Positions 1-8,916 of a stretch of DNA of 64,000 nt are shown piece after piece. The translations under genes and the position numbers were made by a program. The stretch comes from Hyphomicrobiales bacterium (GTDB lineage Bacteria > Pseudomonadota > Alphaproteobacteria > Rhizobiales > Rhizobiaceae). The notes beneath the pieces were generated by a model. The model made no database searches. It had not been told where the DNA came from and saw only the letters and a program-made list of their open reading frames with translations. The first letter of the stretch is position 1; every line of letters begins with the position of its first letter. Location of the stretch: positions 62,001 through 126,000 of the forward strand of contig UBMI01000014.1 of NCBI GenBank assembly GCA_900466475.1, given 5' to 3'.

Positions 1-335
1 GCCATGTCCACAAGGCTCATCGCGAGCGGCCAGTTCTTCAGTGTCGACAAATTCGTGATGTCATAGGTGCCGTAAGCCGCCAGTCCCAAAATGGCACCAT
101 AGAGAAGCGTTGTGCCGATCGAGCCGCCGGAAAGCCCCGGCAAAACCGCAAGGACGACGATCGCGGCCGTGAAGAGCAGATAGAAAAGCGCCGCGATGCC
201 AAGGTTCGGCACGGGAAGCATCAGCTCGCCCAATTGGTCGCGATAGAAGGTGCGGGCGACGATGCCGAGCCATATGGCGTCAACAACGGCAAGCGTGAGA
301 AGGCAGCCGGCATAGGCAATAAACGCAGTTTTCAT
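1..335 (-). CDS. DUF2177 family membrane protein, C-terminus off the window
   Basis: The frame starts at an ATG at 335 and stays open to the left edge, giving about 111 residues with no stop seen. The N-terminus (MKTAFIAYAGCLLTLAVVDA) opens a first membrane segment. A conserved-looking WLGIVARTFYRDQLG stretch and two more hydrophobic segments follow, then an AAYGTYDITNLSTLKNW motif. This arrangement is typical of the DUF2177 inner-membrane family, whose biochemical role is unknown. It is transcribed away from the host-attachment gene at 491, so the 155 bp between them should hold both promoters. The family call comes from recalled motifs; the missing 3' end prevents a length check. Confidence 0.72.
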   Translation of the reverse strand, partial: MKTAFIAYAGCLLTLAVVDAIWLGIVARTFYRDQLGELMLPVPNLGIAALFYLLFTAAIVVLAVLPGLSGGSIGTTLLYGAILGLAAYGTYDITNLSTLKNWPLAMSLVDM

Positions 336-490
336 CGTCTTTCATCTCCCGCTTTGCCCGTTCTACGCCATGGCCCGCCTTGCGGATCGCCGTTGATTCT
401 CTTTGCGCGGATTTTTCCCGAACTCTTTCATTTGCCGGGCGTTTTCTCTTTGCGATGTGCTGCTTTCAATAATGAAGTGAGGAAACTGAA

Positions 491-937
491 ATGACTGATG
501 TCAAAGTTCCCTGGGAATCCTGGGTCGTCGTGTGCGATGGGGCAAAAGCCCTGATAATGCAGAATGCCGGCGATGCCGAACTGATGAACCTCCAGGTCCG
601 TGAAACTCTTACGCAGCCCAATCAGCCGACGCGCGAGCTCGGCACCGACAAGCCGGGTCGCGCCTACGCCCCCGATGGGCTCAGCGGCAGCGCCATGGAA
701 GAGACCAACTGGCAGGACCAGGCCGAAGCCGACTTTCTGAAGGAAGTTGCCGTGAAGCTCGACGAGCTCGTACACGAAAAGGAGGCAAGCCGCATCGTTC
801 TGGTAGCGCCTCCGCGTGCGCTCGGCACGTTGCGTCCCAATCTCAGTGCCGATGCACAGGCCGCAATCTCGGTCGAAGTGGCGAAGGATTACACCAATCT
901 CCCCGTCGACCAGATCGAGCGGCATCTCGCCGCCTGA
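491..937 (+). CDS. Host attachment family protein
   Basis: A 148-residue soluble protein that resembles the family annotated as required for attachment to host cells (At/Rhizobium host attachment proteins). Visible features are an early WVVVCDGAKALIMQNAG strand-turn-helix, a central hydrophilic part (RELGTDKPGRAYAPDG), and a C-terminal half with VLVAPPRALGTLRPNLS and VAKDYTNLPVDQIERHL. That fold resembles eRF1 domain 3-like nucleic-acid or peptide binding modules. No signal peptide is present, so a direct surface role is uncertain. AGTGAGGAAACTGAA precedes the ATG and serves as ribosome binding site. A strong terminator follows at 961-989, so it is probably a single-gene unit. Confidence 0.8.
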   Translation: MTDVKVPWESWVVVCDGAKALIMQNAGDAELMNLQVRETLTQPNQPTRELGTDKPGRAYAPDGLSGSAMEETNWQDQAEADFLKEVAVKLDELVHEKEASRIVLVAPPRALGTLRPNLSADAQAAISVEVAKDYTNLPVDQIERHLAA

Positions 938-960
938 TCGCCACAAACCATCGCTCTTTG

Positions 961-989
961 AAACGCGGGTCACACGGCCCGCGTTTTTT
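961..989 (+). terminator. Rho-independent terminator after the host attachment gene
   Basis: A 9-bp perfect stem (AAACGCGGG at 961-969 with CCCGCGTTT at 978-986) encloses an 8-nt loop and continues into six T residues. It lies 24 bp after the stop codon and also just beyond the 3' end of the opposing PilZ-like gene, so it may act in both directions. Confidence 0.85.
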
Positions 990-1008
990 ATGCGGCCAGA
1001 TCAGGGAA

Positions 1009-1359
1009 TCAGAGGCTGGTTTCGAAGCTCAACCGCAGCACGTGATGCAGGAATTCGGGGTTCAGCAGCATGTTGAAGCTGATGGTCACGAACTCGTCTT
1101 CGCGCTTGACCACGGTCGCGCCGATCTCGTCGTGGATGCCGAGGATTTCCAGGAAGAAATTCTGCGGCATTTCCAGGCTGGGGCTGACTTCCAGCAGCGC
1201 GCCGGCAAGCGTGATGGTGCGGATCAGGCACCGCACTTGCGTGCCGGTGCTGAGGTGATGGCCGACGAAGATGATATTGCCGGGCCGATCGAGGTTGAAT
1301 TCTCTGTAAGCCTGTTCGGGCTTGGGATGTTCTGTGTCGAGGTGCATCTGAAAGGCCAT
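1009..1359 (-). CDS. Small PilZ-like protein
   Basis: A 116-residue soluble protein starting at an ATG preceded by GGAGGCTGAC. The sequence has the short-strand character of PilZ-type beta barrels (NIIFVGHHLSTGTQVRCLI, TLAGALLEVSPSLEMPQNFFLEI, EDEFVTISFNMLL). The canonical c-di-GMP binding residues RxxxR and D/NxSxxG are not clearly present. It may therefore be a degenerate PilZ domain that does not bind the nucleotide. Expression is probably from its own promoter in the 342-bp gap to the right. The PilZ assignment is an inference from pattern only. Confidence 0.55.
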   Translation of the reverse strand: MAFQMHLDTEHPKPEQAYREFNLDRPGNIIFVGHHLSTGTQVRCLIRTITLAGALLEVSPSLEMPQNFFLEILGIHDEIGATVVKREDEFVTISFNMLLNPEFLHHVLRLSFETSL

Positions 1360-1701
1360 GTCAGCCTCCGCTTGTTGTACGATCTGACTTTAACGCAGGA
1401 TTGCTCACATCTGCTGAACAATATCTTTAAAATTGAAAGCTTGTGCAAAATCTAACGGCATAACGCTTTTATCGTCGGCAATATTGTTCAGAATCTGCCC
1501 ATTTTTTCGCCAAGCCTGTGCCGATCTTGACTTGGCATCCGTCGTCGCGCATAGAGAAGCCGGTTCGAGGCACCGGCCGCTCGCGGATGAAGATCCATGG
1601 TGAAGCCCTCGCGATCATGGTCACAGCCACTGTGCATGCTGACTGACGGCAATGCGAGCCCCCCTGACAGTCGAATGGCATGCCTTTGAAAGGCTGACTC
1701 C
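1360..1701. promoter_or_regulatory. Intergenic region between divergent genes with an 11-bp inverted repeat
   Basis: This 342-bp gap separates the minus-strand PilZ-like gene from the plus-strand gene at 1702. I see no convincing gene in it. An AT-rich section around 1385-1500 contains a perfect 11-bp inverted repeat, CTGAACAATAT at 1414-1424 and ATATTGTTCAG at 1481-1491, separated by 56 bp. The repeat could be a pair of binding sites for one dimeric regulator; this is inference. Confidence 0.4.
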
Positions 1702-2157
1702 ATGACTCGTACCACCATGACTATGGCCTATCCGCCGGTTGATGAACTGAAGGCCCAGGCAAAGCGCCTGCGTCAGGCCATGACCGAACGCGTCAGCGAG
1801 ATCACCCACGCCGCCGCTCTCGAGTTGATCGCCCGCCAATATGGCGTCCGCGACTGGAACACGCTCTCCGCCCTAGCTGCCAAGCCCAATGACAAGCCTG
1901 CGTCGCCGATCTTCGTCGGCGCGCATATTCGCGGGCGTTACTTGAACCAGCCTTTCACCGGCAAGGTTCTCGCATTGTCGGCTGTCCCGGGCAGCGAGTT
2001 CTACAGGATCACCATCCATTTCGATGAGCCAGTCGACGTCGTGACCTTCGAGAGCTTCTCGGCCTTCCGCCAGCGCGTCCATGCCCAGATAGACGAGAAT
2101 GGCGTCTCGCCGCGCAAGACCTCGAACGGTCTGCCGCATCTCGTTCTCGATATCTGA
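1702..2157 (+). CDS. Glyoxalase-related domain protein
   Basis: A 151-residue protein with two parts. Residues about 10-60 (PPVDELKAQAKRLRQAMTE ... HAAALELIARQYGVRDWNTL) resemble the helical glyoxalase-related segment found in many alphaproteobacterial proteins. Residues about 70-150 form a beta-rich part (GAHIRGRYLNQPFTGKVLALS, FYRITIHFDEPVDVVTFESF). No metal-binding residues of a true glyoxalase are evident, so enzymatic activity cannot be claimed. The next ATG choices (residues 6 and 8) are also possible starts. It ends 37 bp before the MATE gene, on the same strand, and the two may be cotranscribed. Confidence 0.6.
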   Translation: MTRTTMTMAYPPVDELKAQAKRLRQAMTERVSEITHAAALELIARQYGVRDWNTLSALAAKPNDKPASPIFVGAHIRGRYLNQPFTGKVLALSAVPGSEFYRITIHFDEPVDVVTFESFSAFRQRVHAQIDENGVSPRKTSNGLPHLVLDI

Positions 2158-2194
2158 CAGCCTGATCGTTGCCCGCAACACCCGGATTCCGTCC

Positions 2195-3562
2195 ATGACT
2201 TCAAATTCGCAAACGAATGCATTCCTGACCGGCTCGCTGCCTTCGGTCTTTGCCCGCACGGCGCTGCCAATCATCCTGATCACCACCATCAACGGCCTCT
2301 TTGCCGTGGTGGACGCCTATTTCCTTGGCGCCTATGTCGGGGCCGGTGCGCTTTCCGCCGTCACCCTTATCTTTCCCGGCCTGATGATGCTGGTGGCCCT
2401 GCAGTCGCTCGTCTCGAACGGTATGGCGAGCATCCTTGCCCGTGAACTCGGCGCCGGCAATCGCGATGCCGCCCGCCGCATCTTTGCGGTCGCCCATGTG
2501 CTGGCAATCGCCGTCGTGCTTGTCATCAACGTGATCTACTGGACCGTCGGCTGGCGCATCGTCGACAATGCCGCCGCAGGCGATCTCGCCGTTGCCGAAA
2601 ATGCCCGCGCCTTCATCGGCATCATGGTCGGTGCCGCACCCGTCGCCTTCTTCCTGTCGCTGAATATCGATGCCCTGCGCAGCGAAGGCCGGATCGGCTT
2701 CATGACCATGGTGATGCTTGCCGCCACGGCACTCAACATCGTCGCCAACTGGTTCTTCATGGCGATCCTGCAATGGGGGGTGTCCGGCTCGGCGCTGGGC
2801 TCGGTGCTGGCGCAGGCGATCTGCCTTGTTGCCGTGCTGATCTATCGCTGGCGCAATGCGCGCGCACTTCGTCCGGCATCCCGCTTTCCGCTTGCGGACT
2901 GGCGGCCGATCCTGGCACTTGGCGCGCCGATGAGCCTCGGCTTCATCGGCATCTCGCTCTGCTCCGCAGCCGTCATCTTCAACCTGTCGATCTGGGGCGA
3001 GGGCGATTATGTCGCGACTGTTGGCGCCTACGGCATCATCACCCGTGTCATGACGGTGGCTTACCTGCCGCTACTCGGCCTCAACATCGCCTTCCAGACG
3101 ATTTGCGGCAATAATTATGGGGCGGGCCTGTCCGAGCGCGTCGGCCGCAGCCTGCAGATCGCGCTGGTCGCAGCTCTCGTCTACTGCGCCGGCGTCGAGA
3201 TAACGGTCGAACTATTGGCAAGCCGCCTTGGCCATGTCTTCGTGGCCGACCCAGTCGTCATCGCCGAGGTTTCGCGCATCCTGCCCTGGACCGTCGGCGC
3301 CTATTTCCTGTTTGGCCAGATGATCGTCCTGTCAGGCTATTTCCAGGCGATAGGCGATGCCAAGCGTGCGGCGATCTTCGGCCTGTCGCGCGCCTATCTG
3401 TTCACCCTGCCGCTGACTTTCCTGCTGCCGCATGCCTTTGGGGAGATGGGTATCTGGATGGTGCCGGTCTTTGCCGAAGCCTGCATGTTCCTCCTCGCCT
3501 TTGCCGTCCTTTCGCGCAATGCAAGGCGGCTCGGCTGGCGGTACGGTTTGCTGCCTGCTTGA
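2195..3562 (+). CDS. MATE family multidrug efflux transporter
   Basis: A 455-residue polytopic membrane protein with about 12 hydrophobic segments in two related halves, as expected for MATE exporters that swap a cation or proton for drugs. The first helix region reads ARTALPIILITTINGLFAVV, followed by the family-like DAYFLGAYVGAGALSAVT. The second half begins near residue 230 at ALGAPMSLGFIGISL. The start chosen at 2195 gives the usual N-terminal length; an upstream in-frame ATG at 2099 would overlap the preceding gene and add 32 non-membrane residues. The substrate cannot be told from sequence. A hairpin at 3588-3611 separates it from the convergent mini-gene. Confidence 0.9.
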   Translation: MTSNSQTNAFLTGSLPSVFARTALPIILITTINGLFAVVDAYFLGAYVGAGALSAVTLIFPGLMMLVALQSLVSNGMASILARELGAGNRDAARRIFAVAHVLAIAVVLVINVIYWTVGWRIVDNAAAGDLAVAENARAFIGIMVGAAPVAFFLSLNIDALRSEGRIGFMTMVMLAATALNIVANWFFMAILQWGVSGSALGSVLAQAICLVAVLIYRWRNARALRPASRFPLADWRPILALGAPMSLGFIGISLCSAAVIFNLSIWGEGDYVATVGAYGIITRVMTVAYLPLLGLNIAFQTICGNNYGAGLSERVGRSLQIALVAALVYCAGVEITVELLASRLGHVFVADPVVIAEVSRILPWTVGAYFLFGQMIVLSGYFQAIGDAKRAAIFGLSRAYLFTLPLTFLLPHAFGEMGIWMVPVFAEACMFLLAFAVLSRNARRLGWRYGLLPA

Positions 3563-3585
3563 GGGCAGAGCATGGAAAAACGAAG

Positions 3586-3613
3586 AAGGCCGCGCCTTTT
3601 TGGGCGCGGCCCT
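3586..3613. terminator. Bidirectional terminator hairpin
   Basis: GGCCGCGCC (3588-3596) and GGCGCGGCC (3603-3611) form a 9-bp perfect stem with a T-rich 6-nt loop, between the convergent MATE gene and the Cys-rich mini-gene. An A-rich flank on the left gives a U-rich tail for minus-strand transcripts; the plus-strand tail is weaker (CTGTTT). Confidence 0.7.
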
Positions 3614-3616
3614 GTT

Positions 3617-3781
3617 TCAATCCTTCGCGGCTGCAGGTGCGGATGCGGTGGCAGCCTCCGCTTCCCCGAGCGCCTGGGCGCATTCCTCGCAGCAGACCTC
3701 GACGGTCTTTCCGCCAAGCTTGACGCTGATGGCATCAGCTCCGAGTTCGCAGTCGCAGGCAGCGCATGTGGTCTTCTTCAT
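3617..3781 (-). CDS. 54-residue Cys-rich, probably metal-binding mini-protein
   Basis: A short frame beginning at an ATG (3781) with GGAGGATGACAG just upstream. Six of the first 34 residues are cysteines, in the order CAACDC then CCEEC, separated by about 18 residues that look like a two-strand hairpin (ISVKLGGKTVEV). This spacing resembles YHS/TRASH-type treble-clef metal-binding modules used in metal sensing or handling. The C-terminus is an Ala-rich tail. It lies 86 bp downstream of the AraC-type regulator gene on the same strand. Bound metal and function are unknown. Confidence 0.7.
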   Translation of the reverse strand: MKKTTCAACDCELGADAISVKLGGKTVEVCCEECAQALGEAEAATASAPAAAKD

Positions 3782-3867
3782 CTGTCATCCTCCGTTGGGT
3801 CCCCGTCAGGGGCGGGATCATAAGACCACTGGTGGCCCCTTCATCGCTGTCGAATTCTTTAGCGATT

Positions 3868-4701
3868 TCAGGCCCGCAGTCGCGTGGCACGCTGGAACTC
3901 CGCCGGCGTCTGGCCATAGGCCTGGCGGAAGGATGCGGTGAAATGGCTGTGGCTGGAAAAGCCGAGATCGAGGCCGAGCGCTGTCAGATCCTCGTACTCG
4001 CCAAGAAGATCGAGTGCGCGGGCAAGGCGAAGCCGAAGCTGGTAGCGATAGAGCGGGGTTGCCTCCACCTGCTGGAAGACCTGTGTGAGATAGACAGGCG
4101 AAACGCCTACTTCCGTTGCGATTTCGGCAAGCGTCCAGCGCCGCGCGAGATCGGAGGAGAGAACGAGCTTTGCCCGGTCGACAAGCTTCTGTCGACCGGC
4201 ACTCGCACCCGCTGCATGCGAGGTGCGTTCGCCGAGCGAGCGGCGCACGAGAGTGAGCGCCAGCGTTTCCGCTTCCAGCGTCTCGGCAACACCCCGGCGC
4301 AGCCCATGGCGAAGAAGCGCGACAAGCGCCTGCGCCCGCGGATCGATGCGCCGGCGCTGGCGCTTGAAACCGAACAGCTCGCCGGCCTGCACCTGATCCC
4401 TGGGCGCGAGTTCGGCCAAAAGGGATTCGTCGATTGAAAGATCGATGCAGGCATCGCCGCCCTCGACGGGATGGCTGATGCGATAGCCTTGGCCGGCGTT
4501 GAAGAACAGCATCTGGTTGGCTTCCGCCACCGTGTCGGTGCGCCCGACATGACGCATGAAGACGCCGCGATAGGGATAGACGAGGCTCGTCTTGTGGGCG
4601 CATTCCTCGTCGCTCTTGTGACGGCATTCGCCATTGCAGACAATGTCGCGGATCGCGACAGTCTTCGTCTTCAAGAGCAATGCGGTCGAAAATTGCGACA
4701 T
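3868..4701 (-). CDS. AraC family transcriptional regulator
   Basis: A 277-residue regulator. The C-terminal hundred residues carry the two helix-turn-helix motifs of AraC proteins (RWTLAEIATEVGVSPVYLTQ and LTALGLDLGFSSHSHFTASF, followed by the PAEFQRA end). The N-terminal part is a cupin-like sensor domain with a striking cysteine group near the start, C-x3-C-x7-C at residues 22-34, interspersed with His. The start at 4701 removes an 18-residue upstream extension that would run into the DUF1127 gene. The downstream Cys-rich mini-gene and these cysteines make a metal or redox signal plausible, but no ligand can be assigned. Confidence 0.85.
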   Translation of the reverse strand: MSQFSTALLLKTKTVAIRDIVCNGECRHKSDEECAHKTSLVYPYRGVFMRHVGRTDTVAEANQMLFFNAGQGYRISHPVEGGDACIDLSIDESLLAELAPRDQVQAGELFGFKRQRRRIDPRAQALVALLRHGLRRGVAETLEAETLALTLVRRSLGERTSHAAGASAGRQKLVDRAKLVLSSDLARRWTLAEIATEVGVSPVYLTQVFQQVEATPLYRYQLRLRLARALDLLGEYEDLTALGLDLGFSSHSHFTASFRQAYGQTPAEFQRATRLRA

Positions 4702-4751
4702 CGGTCTTTCCGGATTTTTGCGCGGCGGGTGTTGCCCGCCGCTGCACCCTA

Positions 4752-4997
4752 TCACAATCCCTTGTTGCGCCAGTAGTGGCTTGAGATATGCACGTCGCTT
4801 TCGATCTGGCCGCGGGAAAGGCCGATATCCTTGAGCTGATCGTCGGACAGCTCCATGACGGCGCTGCGACTGCGCCGTTCGGCGAGCTTGCGTGCTATCA
4901 ACCGAAAGCCCGTAACGAGACTTGCAAGAAGACGGGACTGTCTGGTTTCCGTCCGGCGGGTGGTCTCGGCATAAATTGTAAGGCTAGAGCCGCGCAT
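4752..4997 (-). CDS. DUF1127 domain protein
   Basis: An 81-residue basic protein ending in the DUF1127 module (RRSRSAVMELSDDQLKDIGL then SRGQIESDV). The ATG at 4997 follows GGAGGAACACC, a strong ribosome binding site. Members of this family are small and abundant in Rhizobiales, and some have been linked to stress and to phosphate or RNA metabolism; the specific role here is not known. The gene precedes the AraC regulator by 50 bp in the same direction. Confidence 0.85.
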   Translation of the reverse strand: MRGSSLTIYAETTRRTETRQSRLLASLVTGFRLIARKLAERRSRSAVMELSDDQLKDIGLSRGQIESDVHISSHYWRNKGL

Positions 4998-5088
4998 GGT
5001 GTTCCTCCATCCATTGCGTTTGAATGGGAGGATTGAACCATCTGCGCGGCTCGCCCGCTGTCAGATTATTTAGCGATCTGCGGCCGGA

Positions 5089-5886
5089 TCAGGCTTTCAG
5101 CAGCCATTCGTGTTCCGGCGCATTGTAGAACTTCCAGACACGCTTCGGCCCCGCCATGACATTGAGATAATAGAGATCGTAGCCATGCGTTGCCGCGCAC
5201 GGATGATAGCCCTTCGGCACCAGCGTCACGTCGCCGTCTTCGATGGCCATCGCCTCATCGAGCGAGCGGTCGTCCGTATAGACGCGCTGGAAGCCGAAGC
5301 CCTGGGGCGGGTTGAGGCGATGGTAATAGGTCTCTTCCAGCATGCTTTCATGCGGAAGATTGTCCTGGTCATGCTTGTGCGGCGGATAGGACGAGGTGTG
5401 CCCGCCAGGCGTGATGACCTCGACGACGAGCAGCGAGTGCGCCGAGCTATCGTCTTCGGGCATGATATTGTTGACGTATCGCACATTCGTGCCCTTGCCG
5501 CGGGTCAGCGGCGGGTGCGTGCCGGGCGGAATGGCTTTGGCCTCATAGGTGCCGCCGCCGGGGGCGGAGCAGACGGCAAGCTCCAGATCCGTCTCGGCCG
5601 TCACCGACCATGTCGATTCCATCGGAATATAGAGAGCATGCGGCGCGCCGTCGAAAGGGCTCATGCGCTCGCCGAGCGTACCGAAATCCCTGGTGCCGGC
5701 CGAAGCCTTGCCTTTGCCGCTCACCCAGACGAGGCAAACTTCGCGTTCGCCTGTCTCTCCCGATGCCGTCTCGCCCGGCTTCAAGCGATACATGTCGAAG
5801 CCGACATAGGTCCAGCCGGCGCTTTCGGGCGTCACATGCGTGACGCGGCCGGTCTTGCCTGACGGTTTTACCTTGAGGTTTGGCAT
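5089..5886 (-). CDS. iolB: 5-deoxy-glucuronate isomerase
   Basis: A 265-residue bicupin enzyme of the IolB family, which turns 5-deoxy-D-glucuronate into 2-deoxy-5-keto-D-gluconate in myo-inositol catabolism. Visible family features are the N-terminal VTPESAGWTYVGFDMYRLKP, the metal-site motif SSYPPHKHD in the second cupin, a downstream Glu in ESMLEETYYH, and the closing GYHPCAATHGYDLYYLNVMA. It is the last gene of the iolCDEB series. It is separated from iolE by 169 bp that contain a palindromic repeat, so its expression relative to iolE may be altered. Confidence 0.96.
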   Translation of the reverse strand: MPNLKVKPSGKTGRVTHVTPESAGWTYVGFDMYRLKPGETASGETGEREVCLVWVSGKGKASAGTRDFGTLGERMSPFDGAPHALYIPMESTWSVTAETDLELAVCSAPGGGTYEAKAIPPGTHPPLTRGKGTNVRYVNNIMPEDDSSAHSLLVVEVITPGGHTSSYPPHKHDQDNLPHESMLEETYYHRLNPPQGFGFQRVYTDDRSLDEAMAIEDGDVTLVPKGYHPCAATHGYDLYYLNVMAGPKRVWKFYNAPEHEWLLKA

Positions 5887-5918
5887 TGGTGTTTTTCCTC
5901 CTGAATTGGTGGGTGCGG

Positions 5919-6031
5919 CCCCCTCATCCGGCTGCCGCCACCTTCTCCCCGAGGGGAGAAGGGATACGCCGCGCCCGCCTCTTTTCCCTTCTCCCCTAGG
6001 GGAGAAGGTGCCCGAAGGGCGGATGAGGGGG
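5919..6031. repeat. RIME-like rhizobial palindromic repeat
   Basis: A 113-bp element between iolE and iolB. Its outer ends are a perfect 12-bp inverted repeat (CCCCCTCATCCG at 5919-5930, CGGATGAGGGGG at 6020-6031). Inside are two self-complementary blocks, CCTTCTCCCCGAGGGGAGAAGG from about 5941 and CCTTCTCCCCTAGGGGAGAAGG from about 5987. Size and composition fit the Rhizobium intergenic mosaic elements (RIME) known from this family. The transcript can fold into large hairpins. Confidence 0.8.
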
Positions 6032-6055
6032 CTCCGGGCTCCAGCAGTTTTGTAG

Positions 6056-6973
6056 TTACCCTTTCGGGAAACCTTCGGTCTCCACCGTATAACCAGCCGC
6101 CGTCATGACACGCATCAATTCGGCATGACCGATCTCCGCCATCTTCTGGGGCGGTGCCTTACGCGGATCCTGCTCGGCCTCGACCACGAACCAGCCTTCA
6201 TAACCATAATCGGCGAACCGCTTGACGATGGCGCCGAAATCGAGCGAGCCGTCGCCCGGCACGGTGAAAGCGCCGAGCGCTACTGCATCGAGGAAGGACT
6301 GCTTGCTGCGATCCAGCCCATCGACAACGGCCTTGCGGATATCCTTCACATGCACATGGTTGATGCGGGCATGGTGATTGTCGATCGCGCGCAGCACGTC
6401 GCCGCCGGCAAAGGCCAGATGCCCGGCATCGAGCAGCAGCGGAATGCCGGCGCCCGAATTCTTCATGAAGGCATCGAGTTCCGGCTCGGTCTCGACGACA
6501 GCCGCCATGTGGTGGTGATAGGAAAGCGGCATGCCCTGCTCGGCGCACCATTCGCCGAATTCGGTAACGCGGCGCGCATAGGCCTTCATCTCGTCATCGC
6601 CAAGTCGCGGCTTGGTGGCGAGTGGCTTGGAGCGGTCGCCCTGGATCGAGCGTCCGACTTCGCCATAGACGATGCAGGGCGCATTGACCGCCTTGAAAAG
6701 TTCGATCATCGGCGCGATGCGGTCCTTGTTGGCCGCAAGCTCCTCGTTGACCAGCGTGCCGGAGAACCAACCGCCGCAGAGCGTCACGTCGGCGGCGCGC
6801 AGAATGGGCAGCATCTCTTGCGGGTTGCTCGGGAAGCGGCGGCCCTGCTCCATGCCGGTAAAGCCGGCGGTGCGGGACTGGCGCAGGCATTCTTCAAGGG
6901 ACACGTCGTCGCTGAGTTCAGGAAGGTCGTCGTTCCACCATGCGATGGGCGACATGCCGAGTTTGGCCTTCAT
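6056..6973 (-). CDS. iolE: Inosose dehydratase
   Basis: A 305-residue TIM-barrel sugar isomerase/epimerase-like protein of the IolE family, which dehydrates 2-keto-myo-inositol to 3D-trihydroxycyclohexane-1,2-dione. Supporting motifs are the opening LGMSPIAWWNDDLPELSDDV, the metal-site region LSYHHHMAAVVETEPELDAF, the LLDAGHLAFAGGD segment, the NHVHVKDIR strand, and the C-terminal GYEGWFVVEAEQDP. It lies between iolD (67-bp gap with a hairpin) and iolB. The ATG at 6973 follows AAGGAGACTTATCG. Confidence 0.96.
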   Translation of the reverse strand: MKAKLGMSPIAWWNDDLPELSDDVSLEECLRQSRTAGFTGMEQGRRFPSNPQEMLPILRAADVTLCGGWFSGTLVNEELAANKDRIAPMIELFKAVNAPCIVYGEVGRSIQGDRSKPLATKPRLGDDEMKAYARRVTEFGEWCAEQGMPLSYHHHMAAVVETEPELDAFMKNSGAGIPLLLDAGHLAFAGGDVLRAIDNHHARINHVHVKDIRKAVVDGLDRSKQSFLDAVALGAFTVPGDGSLDFGAIVKRFADYGYEGWFVVEAEQDPRKAPPQKMAEIGHAELMRVMTAAGYTVETEGFPKG

Positions 6974-6998
6974 CGATAAGTCTCCTTAAAAATAGCGC

Positions 6999-7020
6999 GG
7001 AGGAGCGCTTCCGCTCCTCC
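6999..7020. promoter_or_regulatory. Intercistronic hairpin between iolD and iolE
   Basis: GGAGGAGCG (6999-7007) and CGCTCCTCC (7012-7020) pair over 9 bp around a 4-nt loop. It lies inside the 67-bp gap after the iolD stop. Read on the transcribed minus strand, the stem is followed by GCGCTATTTTTAAG, so it may be a partial terminator or an mRNA stabiliser that sets the iolD:iolE ratio. Confidence 0.6.
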
Positions 7021-7040
7021 AGAAAATGATAGCAATTGGA

Positions 7041-8891
<1,851 letters not shown>

Positions 8892-8916
8892 CGGGCGCCT
8901 CCCAAATTCACTCTAC

